20,695 nt of DNA from Hydrogenophaga sp. (GCA_020047875.1 JAIFNE010000096.1:1-20695); one strand, 5' to 3'. Counted from the stretch's first letter, positions 6,301 to 13,986 are shown. Numbers and translations are program-made. The notes: generated by a model from the sequence alone, not told the origin.

Positions 6301-7422
6301 TCATGGGCTCAACAGGTTGCCAGAGCGGATCGACTCCCGCCCGGCAATGCGGCACAGCTCGAAGCCAGCGGTGGCCCACCGAAGACCTTGGCGCGCGTAG
6401 AGCACACCATTGATGCTGGCGGTGACCTTCGAGCTTTGTCCGCTGATCGGGTCGACCACCTCGGCGAGCAGCTGGCCGGCACGCACCACGTCCCCAGGCA
6501 CGCAGGCGAAGGCGATGACGCCGGAGTGCGGCGCCAGCACCGACTCGGTCCCAGCCAGCGGCGTGGCCTCGCACAACGCGAGCGGCGCCTCGGCAAAAGC
6601 GCCTGAAATCAGCGCTTCCGACTGCAGATAGGCGTAGATGGCCTGCGCATCCTGCTGCGCAAACGCGGTTGATACATCGACCTGCCCGCGCAGTTCCACG
6701 GTGGTGCTGGCGCAGGCCAGCGGCACGGGCCAACGGCCCGAAAAGTGGTCACGCAACCGCCACCACGGGCCAGAGAGGGCCTCGTCAAACGAGACCGAGC
6801 CGCCGGATCCGTTGGCCCAGAGCAGGGCGCGCGCGCCCAGCCGCTGCGCCAGCGGTGTCAGCCGCGGCAGACACGCCTGCTCGACATACATGTGCATCAC
6901 GGCTTCGAAGTCACAGTGCAGGTCGAGCACCAGGTCGGCGTCGTGGGCGAGCAACATCAGCGTCTGGCGCTGGCATTGCAGTTCGGTTTTGGGTGCCTGC
7001 GCCAACAACGCGCGCCGCATAGCCGCCCGTATGACTCGCTTGTTTTCTGCCTCGTCGGCACCGAGAACCGCAGCAAGCTCGTCTTTGAGCACCTCAAAAA
7101 AGTCCGGGTAGTTCCGGTTGAAGTTCTCCATGGTGGCCAGCTCGAAGCGGCCAATCTGGTGGTGCATCACCGTCTGGCTGAGGCCAATCGGGTTGGCCAT
7201 GGGAACCAGCACCACCTCGCCCAGCAACTCACCACGCTGCTCGGCGGCTTCAAGCAGGCCGCGCAAGTGGTGGGCCACCAGCATGCCGGGCAGTTCGTCG
7301 GCGTGCAGACTGGCCTGGATGTAGGCCTTGGGCCCCGCCCCGGTCTCGCCGAAGGTGAAGCTGGTCAGCTGACGCTGGGTACCCAGCGCCGGACAGAGAA
7401 GAGGGTGGTGGGTGATTCGCAT
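6301..7422 (-). CDS. aotO: AotO-type succinylglutamate desuccinylase/aspartoacylase family metallo-deacylase
   Basis: The product (373 residues from the ATG at 7422) is an M14-like zinc deacylase. The ligands His40 and Glu43 are in SLHADELPG, the third ligand His169 is in LDLHCDFEA, FNRNYPD is at 101-107, and the likely catalytic Glu243 is in TTVELRG. The C-terminal part (from about 295) is a beta-rich lipoyl-like segment with APHSGVIAF and PGDVVRAGQLLAEVVDP. The gene lies between the second permease and ATPase genes, as aotO does in P. aeruginosa aotJQMOP. Its natural substrate there is not established; removal of an acyl group from imported N-acyl amino acids is an inference. The frame extends to a TTG at 7458, but neither start has a good ribosome binding site. 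Confidence 0.85.
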   Translation of the reverse strand: MRITHHPLLCPALGTQRQLTSFTFGETGAGPKAYIQASLHADELPGMLVAHHLRGLLEAAEQRGELLGEVVLVPMANPIGLSQTVMHHQIGRFELATMENFNRNYPDFFEVLKDELAAVLGADEAENKRVIRAAMRRALLAQAPKTELQCQRQTLMLLAHDADLVLDLHCDFEAVMHMYVEQACLPRLTPLAQRLGARALLWANGSGGSVSFDEALSGPWWRLRDHFSGRWPVPLACASTTVELRGQVDVSTAFAQQDAQAIYAYLQSEALISGAFAEAPLALCEATPLAGTESVLAPHSGVIAFACVPGDVVRAGQLLAEVVDPISGQSSKVTASINGVLYARQGLRWATAGFELCRIAGRESIRSGNLLSP

Positions 7423-7479
7423 CGTGAGTCGCGGGCTGCCGGCGGTTGCTCTGGGCAAGCGCGTCGCAGACCGTTTTCG

Positions 7480-8196
7480 TCAGTGTGTACGCGGCTTGAG
7501 GTAGGCCAGGAAACGCCGTTCCAACAGTCGGAATCCGTAGACCAGCGCGAAGGTGAGGCAGAAATAGAGCACCGCCACCGCAATGAAGGGCTGGAACGCC
7601 AGATAGTAGGTTTTGTAGATGGAGAAGGCGGCGTTGGTGAGGTCGTAGAGCGCAGGGACCACGCTGGCCAGCGAGGTCGCATGCAGCATCATGACCACCT
7701 CGTTGGAGTAGCCGGGCAATGTGCGGCGCAGCGCGCTGGGCAGAATGAGCCTGAACATCATGCTCCACTTGCCGAAGCCTGCGGCCTGGGCCGCCTCGAT
7801 CTCGCCCGCTGGTGTTTCGCGAATCGCGCCCGCCAGCATCTCCACCGTGTAGGCGCAGGTGTTGAGCGTAAAAGCGAACACCGCGCAAAAAAATGGGTCT
7901 TTGAACCAAGTGAGCGGCCAGGTGGTGTCCCACAGGTCTTGCACCCATTCGAGCTGGGCGATACCGTAATAAATAAAGTAGACCTGAATCAGCAGCGGCG
8001 TCCCCCGAATCACGTAGGTGAACAGCCAGACCGGGTAAGACAGCCACTTACTGCCAGAGACCCGCATCAGCGTGAGTGGCAAGGTCAGCAGACCGCCCGC
8101 CACCAGGCTGACCGCCAGCAGCTCCAGGGTGGCAATCAGTCCGACCCAGTAAAGCTGCAGGTTATGCGGCTCGAAAATGATGGCGAACTTGTCCAT
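7480..8196 (-). CDS. aotM: Arginine/ornithine-type ABC transporter permease (HisM/AotM-like)
   Basis: A 238-residue inner-membrane permease with about five hydrophobic helices. The HisM family features are FTYVIRGTPLLIQVYFIYYG near 60-78, the CAYTVEMLAGAIRETPAGEIEAAQAAGFG EAA-loop at about 118-142 that contacts the ATPase, and a final YGFRLLERRFLAYL. With AotQ it should form the heterodimeric channel for basic amino acids. Its ATG overlaps the aotQ stop by one base, so the two permeases are translationally coupled. The deacylase gene begins 57 bases downstream of its stop. Confidence 0.92.
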   Translation of the reverse strand: MDKFAIIFEPHNLQLYWVGLIATLELLAVSLVAGGLLTLPLTLMRVSGSKWLSYPVWLFTYVIRGTPLLIQVYFIYYGIAQLEWVQDLWDTTWPLTWFKDPFFCAVFAFTLNTCAYTVEMLAGAIRETPAGEIEAAQAAGFGKWSMMFRLILPSALRRTLPGYSNEVVMMLHATSLASVVPALYDLTNAAFSIYKTYYLAFQPFIAVAVLYFCLTFALVYGFRLLERRFLAYLKPRTH

Positions 8197-8897
8197 CAGA
8201 ACTCGCCCCGCTTGACGCCCACCGAGTAGCGTTTCTCCGCCTGGCGCAGCAGCAACAGGCTCAGGCTGGAGATCAGAAGATAGAGGAGGCCGGCAAACGC
8301 CATGAAGATGATGGCCGCACCCGGAATGTCACCGCGCGCCGCAGCGCCGGCTTGCTTGGCCAGGTTGGTGATGTCGGCCAGCCCGATCACCGACACCAGT
8401 GCTGTGGACTTCAGTAACACCAGCCAGTTGTTGGTGAAGCTCGGCAAGGCGAAACGCACCATCTGGGGAAAAACGATGCGCCGAAAGGTGTAGAAGCGGC
8501 TCATGCCAAACGCCCAGCCGGCCTCCGATTGCCCTTTGGCCACGCTCATGATCGCACCGCGAAAGGTCTCCGTCATGTACGCGCCGTAGACAAAGCCGAT
8601 GGTGAGCACCCCGGCCACAAAGGGGTTGATCTGCGGTCCGCGCCGGTAGCCCAACGCCTCCGCAATGTCGTTTACAAGAATCTGGCCACCGAAGTACAAC
8701 AGCAGCAGCCAGACCAGATCGGGAACGCCACGGATCACCGTGGAGTAGATGTCTCCTGCCCAGTTGAGCAGCTTGTGGCTGGACAACTTGGCAGCGGCCC
8801 CAGCCAGGCCGAGCGCTGCGGCCACCAGCAGAGCGCCCAGCGACACGCCCACGGTAACCAGCAGTCCTTCAAGGATATTCAGGAGGTAGGTGGTCAT
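8196..8897 (-). CDS. aotQ: Arginine/ornithine-type ABC transporter permease (HisQ/AotQ-like)
   Basis: A 233-residue inner-membrane permease of the HisQ/AotQ subgroup. Visible features are an N-terminal hydrophobic helix (LLVTVGVSLGALLVAAALG), the STVIRGVPDLVWLLLLYFGG segment, and the EAA-loop YMTETFRGAIMSVAKGQSEAGWAFGMS that docks on AotP. Several hydrophobic helices follow, up to LLYLLISSLSLLLLRQAEKRY. The RGVPDL variant (rather than RGTPLL) is characteristic of HisQ as against HisM. The gene lies 30 bases downstream of the binding-protein gene, with a one-base overlap into aotM. Confidence 0.92.
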   Translation of the reverse strand: MTTYLLNILEGLLVTVGVSLGALLVAAALGLAGAAAKLSSHKLLNWAGDIYSTVIRGVPDLVWLLLLYFGGQILVNDIAEALGYRRGPQINPFVAGVLTIGFVYGAYMTETFRGAIMSVAKGQSEAGWAFGMSRFYTFRRIVFPQMVRFALPSFTNNWLVLLKSTALVSVIGLADITNLAKQAGAAARGDIPGAAIIFMAFAGLLYLLISSLSLLLLRQAEKRYSVGVKRGEF

Positions 8898-8927
8898 CCG
8901 TGGGCGATCTGGGCAAGCCTCAGGGGA

Positions 8928-9785
8928 TCAGGAACCCCAGATGTCGACGCCGGGCACGTGCTTGTCAGCCAGCTCTTTCCACTTGCCGCTGTCGCGAATG
9001 GTTTTGATCGCGGCATCAAGTGCATCACGCAGCGCGGTGTCTTCCTTACGCAGGGCCACGCCGGCGCCCGCTCCGAAGTACTTGGCGTCGAACTCAACCG
9101 GAATGCGCGCGCCGGCGCAAGCGTAGTCTTTGCCGTCGGGGGTCGAAAGGAAACCACCGTTGACCTCAACCACGTCCGCCACGGTGCCGTCCAGACGACC
9201 CGACTTGATGTCCAGGTAGACCTGATCCTGCGCATCGTAAGGAACAATGGTGGCACCAGCGGGCGCCAGCTCGCCCATGGCGTACTTCTCCTGGGTGGAA
9301 GCCTTGAGAACACCAAGCTTCTTGCCTTTGAAGCTGGCTGCCTCTGGGGTCAGGTTCAATGCCGACTTCACCACCACGCACGAGGGCGTGTTGTAGTACT
9401 TGCCCGTGAAGTCCACCACCTGCTTGCGCTCATCGGTGATCGACATCGAAGAAATGATCACGTCAAACTTCTTGGCCTGCAGCCCGGGGATCATGCCGTC
9501 CCAGGCCTGCTCCACAAACACGCACTTGCTTTTGATCACATCGCACAAGGCCTTGGCGATGTCCACATCAAAGCCGGCCAACTCGCCCGACTCGGTCTTG
9601 TAGGTGAAGGGTTTGTAGGTGGCATCGACCGCCACGCGCAGCTCTGGCCACTGGCCCACCGGCTCTGCAGCAGCCGGCGCCGCAGTGGGTGCAGCTGCCG
9701 GTGCGGTAGCGGGAGCTTCAGTTTTGCCACAGGCGCTGAGCGCAGCGGCAGCCACCAAAGTCAAGGACAAATAAAACGTCTTCAT
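8928..9785 (-). CDS. aotJ: Lipid-anchored periplasmic amino-acid binding protein of the aot operon
   Basis: A 285-residue cluster-3 (ArgT/HisJ/AotJ) solute-binding protein. The N-terminus MKTFYLSLTLVAAAALSAC is a lipoprotein signal with cleavage before Cys19, followed by an Ala/Pro-rich linker to about residue 44. The binding domain starts at LRVAVDATYKPFTYKTESGELAGFDVDIAKALC. It contains WDGMIPGLQAKKFDVIISSMSITDERKQVVDFT, the ligand-contacting core of the family. The internal disulfide Cys pair of LAO proteins (ALC...SKC) is present. The linker is unusual: P. aeruginosa AotJ is a soluble periplasmic protein, so lipid anchoring here is a difference. The binding specificity (arginine, ornithine, lysine or histidine) cannot be fixed from sequence. 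It is the first gene of the operon. Confidence 0.92.
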   Translation of the reverse strand: MKTFYLSLTLVAAAALSACGKTEAPATAPAAAPTAAPAAAEPVGQWPELRVAVDATYKPFTYKTESGELAGFDVDIAKALCDVIKSKCVFVEQAWDGMIPGLQAKKFDVIISSMSITDERKQVVDFTGKYYNTPSCVVVKSALNLTPEAASFKGKKLGVLKASTQEKYAMGELAPAGATIVPYDAQDQVYLDIKSGRLDGTVADVVEVNGGFLSTPDGKDYACAGARIPVEFDAKYFGAGAGVALRKEDTALRDALDAAIKTIRDSGKWKELADKHVPGVDIWGS

Positions 9786-9839
9786 GGAGAACTTTCAGAG
9801 GGTTGAAAACGATGGCCCCAAAGCGAGACCAGCCGGCGG

Positions 9840-9845
9840 ATTGTA
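9840..9845 (-). promoter_or_regulatory. Possible -10 box for the aot operon
   Basis: On the minus strand this reads TACAAT, a near-consensus -10 hexamer, about 55 bases upstream of the aotJ ATG. No good -35 is seen at 16-18 bases further up, so either it depends on an activator or the call is wrong. Confidence 0.4.
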
Positions 9846-9924
9846 GGACGCTCACTGCTGGCCGCGGGTGGTTCATGCTGGCGTAAGGCCGTATTTCGTT
9901 GGAAATTGGCACGGGCGCAACGCA

Positions 9925-9960
9925 CGGAATTGTGACGGCTTCACGACAATTCCGCGGAAT
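9925..9960. promoter_or_regulatory. Inverted-repeat cluster upstream of the aot operon
   Basis: A perfect nine-base inverted repeat, CGGAATTGT at 9925-9933 and ACAATTCCG at 9946-9954, is separated by 12 bases. The right arm is itself part of a second, 12-base perfect palindrome ATTCCGCGGAAT at 9949-9960. Together these give three head-to-head CGGAAT half-sites, a layout typical of an operator. The cluster lies 140-175 bases upstream of aotJ. It does not match the E. coli ARG box. It could instead form an mRNA hairpin after tctA, but there is no T-run. Confidence 0.45.
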
Positions 9961-10287
9961 CCAGCAGATCTCCCGTCGTCCACAAAGCCATGTCTCGGTG
10001 ACTTTGGAAGTTCTCTGCAATCGTTGAGGTGACAGACACCAATCTGCGGCGGTTATCCGGATTCTGAATGTTTACATAATACACATCGTGGAACATCAAA
10101 GACCGCCGCAAAACCGGCCACACGCCAGGCGCAAACCCACACCAATGCTGGGCAACGCCTGCTGCGCATCCTGGCGCAATGCGAACTCCCTGGCGATGTC
10201 TGGGCGGGTTGGATCCTGCAATAAGAAACCTTCCACACGCATGAGATCCATCCGACCAGGCAAGCTGACGGCGACCAATGGTCGTCT

Positions 10288-11799
10288 TCAGTCTTCTACA
10301 AAAGCTTCCTCACGCTTCTTCTTCACCGAGGGCAGCAGAACGATCACCAGGAGGATGGTCGCCACCAGCAACAGGCTTGCGGACAAGGGACGGGTCACGA
10401 AAACTGACCAGTCACCGCGGGAAATCAACAGCGCGCGGCGCAGGTACTCCTCCATCATCGGACCCAGAATCAAGCCCAGCAGCAGCGGTGCCGGCTCGCA
10501 ACCAAGCTTGATGAAGCCATAGCCGATGAGGCCGAACAGCGCCACCATCCAAATGTCGAAATTGTTGTTGTTGGCGGAATAAACGCCCACCGCACAGAAC
10601 AGAACAATGGCTGGAAACAGCCACTTGTAGGGAATGGTCAGCAGCTTGATCCAGATCCCGATCAGCGGGAGATTCAAGATCACCAACATGGCATTTCCGA
10701 GCCACATCGAGGCGATCAAGCCCCAGAACAGCTCTGGGTTGCTGGTCATCACCTGAGGGCCAGGCTGGATGTTGTGAATGGTCATCGCGCCAACCATCAG
10801 GGCCATCACCGCGTTGGGTGGGATGCCCAGGGTGAGCAGCGGAATGAACGAAGTCTGCGCACCCGCGTTGTTGGCCGACTCAGGCGCGGCGACGCCACGG
10901 ATGTTGCCCTGCCCGAAGGGCACCTCGCCCGGTCTGAGCTTGGTTTTCTTCTCGATCGTGTAAGCGGTGAACGAGGCCAGCAAAGCGCCGCCGCCAGGCA
11001 GGATACCCAGCGCCGAACCAATCGCCGTTCCCCGCAGCATGGCCGGCGCCATGAGCTTGAAGTCCTGCAGCGTGGGCATGATGCCTCGCACGTCGCCCGT
11101 GAAGACTTCGCGCTTCTCGTCGGGTTGCGACAGGTTGCTGATGATTTCGCCGTAACCGAACACGCCCATGGCGATCGCCAGGAAACTGATGCCGTCGGTC
11201 AGCTCTGGGATATCGAAGCTGTAGCGGGCCACGCCGGAATTCACATCGGTACCAACCAGACCCAGCAACAAGCCGAGCACGATCATGGACAGCGCCTTGA
11301 GCAACGAGCCCGACGCCAGCACCACCGCACCGACCAAGCCCACGATCATCAGTGCGAAATACTCGGCTGGCCCAAACTTCAACGCCAACTCGGTCAGCGG
11401 TGAGGCGAATGCCGCCAGGATCAACGTGCCCACGCTGCCGGCAAAGAAAGAACCAATACCAGCAGCCGCCAGCGCTGGGCCTGCCCTACCCTTGCGTGCC
11501 ATCTGGTAGCCGTCGATCACGGTCACCACCGAGGACGACTCGCCGGGCAAATTGACCAGGATGGCCGTGGTGGACCCGCCATATTGCGCACCGTAGTAGA
11601 TGCCAGCCAACATGATGAGCGCGGCCAGCGGCGGCAGGCCGTACGTGACCGGCAAGAGCATGGCAATGGTGGCCAGCGGGCCGATACCTGGCAGCACGCC
11701 GATCAGCGTACCCAGCAAACAGCCAATGAAGGCGTAGACCAGATTCTGGAGGGTGAACGCTGCGCCAAAGCCCAGAGCAAGGTTGTCGATCAGTTCCAT
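10288..11799 (-). CDS. tctA: Tripartite tricarboxylate transporter large permease
   Basis: The 503-residue product is a TctA-family large membrane subunit with about 11-12 hydrophobic segments. Signature parts are the first glycine-rich motif GTLIGVLPGIGPLATIAMLLP at about 35-55, YYGAQYGGSTTAILVNLPGESSSVVT near 68-93, and a second copy-like motif ALGILPGGGALLASFTAYTIEKK near 262-284 followed by VAAPESANNAGAQTSFIPLLTLGIP. It moves carboxylates such as citrate across the inner membrane, driven by sodium or proton gradients, after delivery by a TctC/Bug periplasmic protein. It lies 19 bases after tctB. No tctC gene is next to it; the nearest Bug protein starts at 20228. Confidence 0.94.
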   Translation of the reverse strand: MELIDNLALGFGAAFTLQNLVYAFIGCLLGTLIGVLPGIGPLATIAMLLPVTYGLPPLAALIMLAGIYYGAQYGGSTTAILVNLPGESSSVVTVIDGYQMARKGRAGPALAAAGIGSFFAGSVGTLILAAFASPLTELALKFGPAEYFALMIVGLVGAVVLASGSLLKALSMIVLGLLLGLVGTDVNSGVARYSFDIPELTDGISFLAIAMGVFGYGEIISNLSQPDEKREVFTGDVRGIMPTLQDFKLMAPAMLRGTAIGSALGILPGGGALLASFTAYTIEKKTKLRPGEVPFGQGNIRGVAAPESANNAGAQTSFIPLLTLGIPPNAVMALMVGAMTIHNIQPGPQVMTSNPELFWGLIASMWLGNAMLVILNLPLIGIWIKLLTIPYKWLFPAIVLFCAVGVYSANNNNFDIWMVALFGLIGYGFIKLGCEPAPLLLGLILGPMMEEYLRRALLISRGDWSVFVTRPLSASLLLVATILLVIVLLPSVKKKREEAFVED

Positions 11800-11818
11800 G
11801 GTGTTTTTCTCTTGGGAC

Positions 11819-12307
11819 TCAGTTGCTCAGGAACCAGGGCCAGACCGGAAACTGCAGGTTCAGCATCTTCACGAACGCGAGATAGCTGCCCACGGCCAGT
11901 ATGGTGGCCAGGATCAGCGACTCCTTGAGCTTGGCGCCTTCACGCGCGTAACCCGCCATGATCACCAGCGCGTAGATGGCGACGATCAGCCCAAATGCCG
12001 GCAGGCCGATCTTGGGAACGCCCGCCAGCAACGCACCGAACAGCAAGTTGGCGCCGAGAATGAACACCAGGGGGCGCCACGCAATGGCGCCAATCTTGTC
12101 TCCGCCTGGCAGGCCTTTGCGGACGGCGTTCACTGTGACGAGAGCACCCAGGCCGACGAGGATCAACCCCAGCATGAAGGGGAAGTAACCCGGCCCCATG
12201 CGAGCGGCATCCCCAATTTCGTAACTCACGGCACCCCAGGCGAATGCGCCTCCCACCGTCATGAACATGAGTCCCGAAAAAAAATCTTTTTGACTGGCGA
12301 TTGCCAC
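11819..12307 (-). CDS. tctB: Tripartite tricarboxylate transporter small permease TctB
   Basis: A 162-residue protein with four hydrophobic segments, the usual size and topology of TctB. It has the family hallmark MGPGYFPFMLGLILVGLGALV at about 36-56, followed by two later helices (LVFILGANLLFGALLAG and FGLIVAIYALVIMAGY) and a final ILATILAVGSYLAFVKMLNLQFPVWP. The start is a GTG at 12307, chosen because GAGGAG stands seven bases upstream. TctB associates with TctA in the inner membrane; its exact role is unclear. It is the first gene of a two-gene operon, downstream of the ankyrin gene with a 107-base gap. Confidence 0.92.
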   Translation of the reverse strand: MAIASQKDFFSGLMFMTVGGAFAWGAVSYEIGDAARMGPGYFPFMLGLILVGLGALVTVNAVRKGLPGGDKIGAIAWRPLVFILGANLLFGALLAGVPKIGLPAFGLIVAIYALVIMAGYAREGAKLKESLILATILAVGSYLAFVKMLNLQFPVWPWFLSN

Positions 12308-12314
12308 GGTGTAT

Positions 12315-12320
12315 CTCCTC
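12315..12320 (-). promoter_or_regulatory. Ribosome binding site fixing the GTG start of tctB
   Basis: GAGGAG on the minus strand is seven bases before the GTG at 12307. It is the strongest Shine-Dalgarno in this part of the window and supports the non-ATG start. Confidence 0.6.
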
Positions 12321-12325
12321 GAAAT

Positions 12326-12342
12326 CAGAATGCGCGATTCTG
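12326..12342. repeat. 17-base hyphenated palindrome before the tctB ribosome binding site
   Basis: CAGAAT at 12326-12331 and ATTCTG at 12337-12342 are exact reverse complements around a five-base spacer GCGCG. The element ends five bases upstream of the tctB Shine-Dalgarno. It could be an operator or a small leader hairpin that affects initiation. No T-run follows on the minus strand, so it is not an intrinsic terminator for the ankyrin gene. Confidence 0.4.
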
Positions 12343-12414
12343 GCGGCTAACTGCTCAACAACCTATGTGGGTTACACCTACGTCGCATCGCTTTACTGCG
12401 GACCTTCGCTCCCC

Positions 12415-13083
12415 TCACCAGGTGCCCGGAGCCTGCTTGCCGCGGACAAATGCCGAGATGATGGCCAGCACTTCTGGCCGGTCAGCCTGCCTTGCGAAGT
12501 CAAGCGCAGTCAGGCCCTGTTCGTTGCGCAGCATCGGGTCGGCACCCTCTTCCAGCAACAGCTTCACCACCGAATCGCTGCCGTAGCGCGCGGCCATCAT
12601 GAGCGGCGTGGTCTTGTTGGGCGACTCGGCGTCGATGTAAGCGAAGCGGTCCAGCAGCAGTCGCACCATGGCCGCACTGCCCTCGCCTGGGTTGCTGGCT
12701 GCGTAGTGCAGCGGCGTCCAGCCAGGCTTGTTGACCTCCGCACGGCGTTCAATCAGGCGCTTCGCTTGCGGGTATTGGCCCTTGAGTGCTGCCATCATCA
12801 GCGGACTTTCGCCGGCCTTGTTCCTCGCCTCGACGTTGACCACGTTTTGCTTGAGCAGGAAATCGGCCACCGTGAGCGACTCTTGCCGCAGGGCCACCAG
12901 CAGCCCGGTGTCGCCCTGCTCATCACGCGTATTCAGGTCAAATCCGCGCAGCGTCAGGGCCACCACGGCAGACTCGTTGTCGTTGCGGACTGCGGCAAAG
13001 AAATTCTCGACCGCGTTGGCCTGGGCCCCCATGGCCACCAGCGCGATCCAGGCGAACGCGAGGAAATTTCTAAGAAGGCTCAT
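12415..13083 (-). CDS. Exported ankyrin-repeat protein
   Basis: The 222-residue product starts with a signal peptide (LRNFLAFAWIALVAMGAQANA, cut near residue 23-24), predicting a periplasmic location. About five ankyrin repeats follow. They are seen from the recurrent G-TPL-AA and LL--GA patterns: DEQGDTGLLVALRQ, NKAGESPLMMAALKG, GWTPLHYAASN, NKTTPLMMAARYGSDSVVKLLLEEGAD, and NEQGLTALDFARQ. Such proteins mediate protein-protein contacts; no catalytic residues are seen. Its start overlaps the end of tatD by 14 bases, so it belongs to that operon. Ankyrin genes directly after tatD seem to be common in Comamonadaceae (recall only); the partner is unknown. Confidence 0.88.
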   Translation of the reverse strand: MSLLRNFLAFAWIALVAMGAQANAVENFFAAVRNDNESAVVALTLRGFDLNTRDEQGDTGLLVALRQESLTVADFLLKQNVVNVEARNKAGESPLMMAALKGQYPQAKRLIERRAEVNKPGWTPLHYAASNPGEGSAAMVRLLLDRFAYIDAESPNKTTPLMMAARYGSDSVVKLLLEEGADPMLRNEQGLTALDFARQADRPEVLAIISAFVRGKQAPGTW

Positions 13084-13909
13084 GAACCACCTCGGTCAGA
13101 CAGGGTGTCACCCGGCTGAACAGCTGCTCGAAATTCCTGCTGGTGGCTCGCGCCACCATCTCCAGCGGCAGACCTTTGGCCTCGGCAATCTGCTGGGCCA
13201 CGAACGGCACGTAAGCGGGGCTGTTGGTTTTTCCGCGGTGCGGCACGGGCGCGAGGTAAGGACTGTCGGTCTCGATCAGCATGCGCTCCAGCGGCACCCA
13301 CCGCAGCAGATCGCGCAGGTCGCCTGCGTTGCGAAACGTGACGATGCCTGAAAACGAAATGTAAAACCCCAGATCCAGCGCCGCCCGGGCCACCGCCTCG
13401 GTTTCGGTGAAGCAGTGAAATACGCCACGGGCTGGCGGGAGACCTCCGTTGCCTGTGCTGCTGAAGCCGCCGGCCTCGCGCAGGATCGCCAGCGTGTCGT
13501 CCGAGGCGCTTCGGGTGTGGATCACCAGCGGCAGATCGGTCTGGCGGGCAACGGCGATGTGCACCTGGTAGCGCGCCCGCTGCCAGGCCATGTCGGCCAC
13601 GCTGCGGCCGTTGAGCCGGTAGTAGTCCAGGCCGGTTTCCCCGATACCGACCACCCGGGGCAGCGCGGCGCGCTGCAGCAGATCGTCCATGCTGGGTTCG
13701 TGCACGCCCTCGTTGTCCGGATGCACGCCGACGGTGCACCACAGATTGGCATGTTCGCGCGCCAGCGCATGCACATCGTCGAACTCTTCCAGCGTGGTGC
13801 ATATGCACAGGGCGCGGTCGACCTGCGCGGCCTGCATCGCACCCAGGATGGCCGGCAGTTGCTCGCGCAACTCGGGGAAGCTCAGATGGCAGTGGGAATC
13901 GGTGAACAT
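13070..13909 (-). CDS. tatD: TatD-family metal-dependent hydrolase (nuclease)
   Basis: The 279-residue product is a full-length TatD/YcfH-type TIM-barrel metallohydrolase. The metal ligands expected in the family are visible: DSHCHL with His6 and His8, Glu in VGIGETGLDYY, His in PLVIHTR, His in GVFHCFTE, and Asp in MLIETDSPYLAPVPHRGK. Family members are 3'-5' DNases/RNases linked to DNA repair or quality control. The ATG at 13909 (MFTDSHCHL) is chosen because it matches the family N-terminus; the frame extends to a TTG at 13954 with no better ribosome binding site. It lies 77 bases after pilZ. The same holB-pilZ-tatD order is known in Pseudomonas. Confidence 0.92.
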   Translation of the reverse strand: MFTDSHCHLSFPELREQLPAILGAMQAAQVDRALCICTTLEEFDDVHALAREHANLWCTVGVHPDNEGVHEPSMDDLLQRAALPRVVGIGETGLDYYRLNGRSVADMAWQRARYQVHIAVARQTDLPLVIHTRSASDDTLAILREAGGFSSTGNGGLPPARGVFHCFTETEAVARAALDLGFYISFSGIVTFRNAGDLRDLLRWVPLERMLIETDSPYLAPVPHRGKTNSPAYVPFVAQQIAEAKGLPLEMVARATSRNFEQLFSRVTPCLTEVVHEPS

Positions 13910-13986
13910 GCGGGGTTTGTTGTGGCCCCGATCCGGGCCAGGGCCGAAGGGCAAGGAGGCTGCCGGCGCGGCGCGTGCTTGGGCTG

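Larger units (their letters stand above)
9786..10287. other. 502-base intergenic region between tctA and aotJ
   Basis: The region lies downstream of tctA and upstream of aotJ, both on the minus strand. It holds the candidate aotJ -10 box at 9840-9845, the inverted-repeat cluster at 9925-9960, a near-perfect 13-base palindrome GGTGACAGACACC at 10028-10040, and an AT-rich patch around 10065-10085. A short hairpin near the tctA stop (GGCGACC at 10270-10276 facing GGTCGTC at 10280-10286, one G-U pair) lacks a T-run. Several 60-codon open frames exist on both strands, but none has a ribosome binding site or recognisable product. Confidence 0.55.

Noticed and set aside
6745..8229. A 494-codon plus-strand open frame opposite the aot permease and deacylase genes
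   Set aside because: The minus strand encodes strong matches (aotO, aotM) here. The antisense translation is Gln/His/Arg-rich and shows no domain.
8529..9806. A 425-codon plus-strand open frame opposite aotQ and aotJ
   Set aside because: It is antisense to well-supported genes, has no recognisable motif and is typical of shadow frames at high GC.
9941..10123. A 60-codon minus-strand frame in the tctA-aotJ gap
   Set aside because: It overlaps the inverted repeats, has no ribosome binding site, and composition does not resemble a gene.
10270..10286. Stem-loop just after the tctA stop as an intrinsic terminator
   Set aside because: The stem is about seven pairs including a wobble, but no T-run follows on the minus strand.
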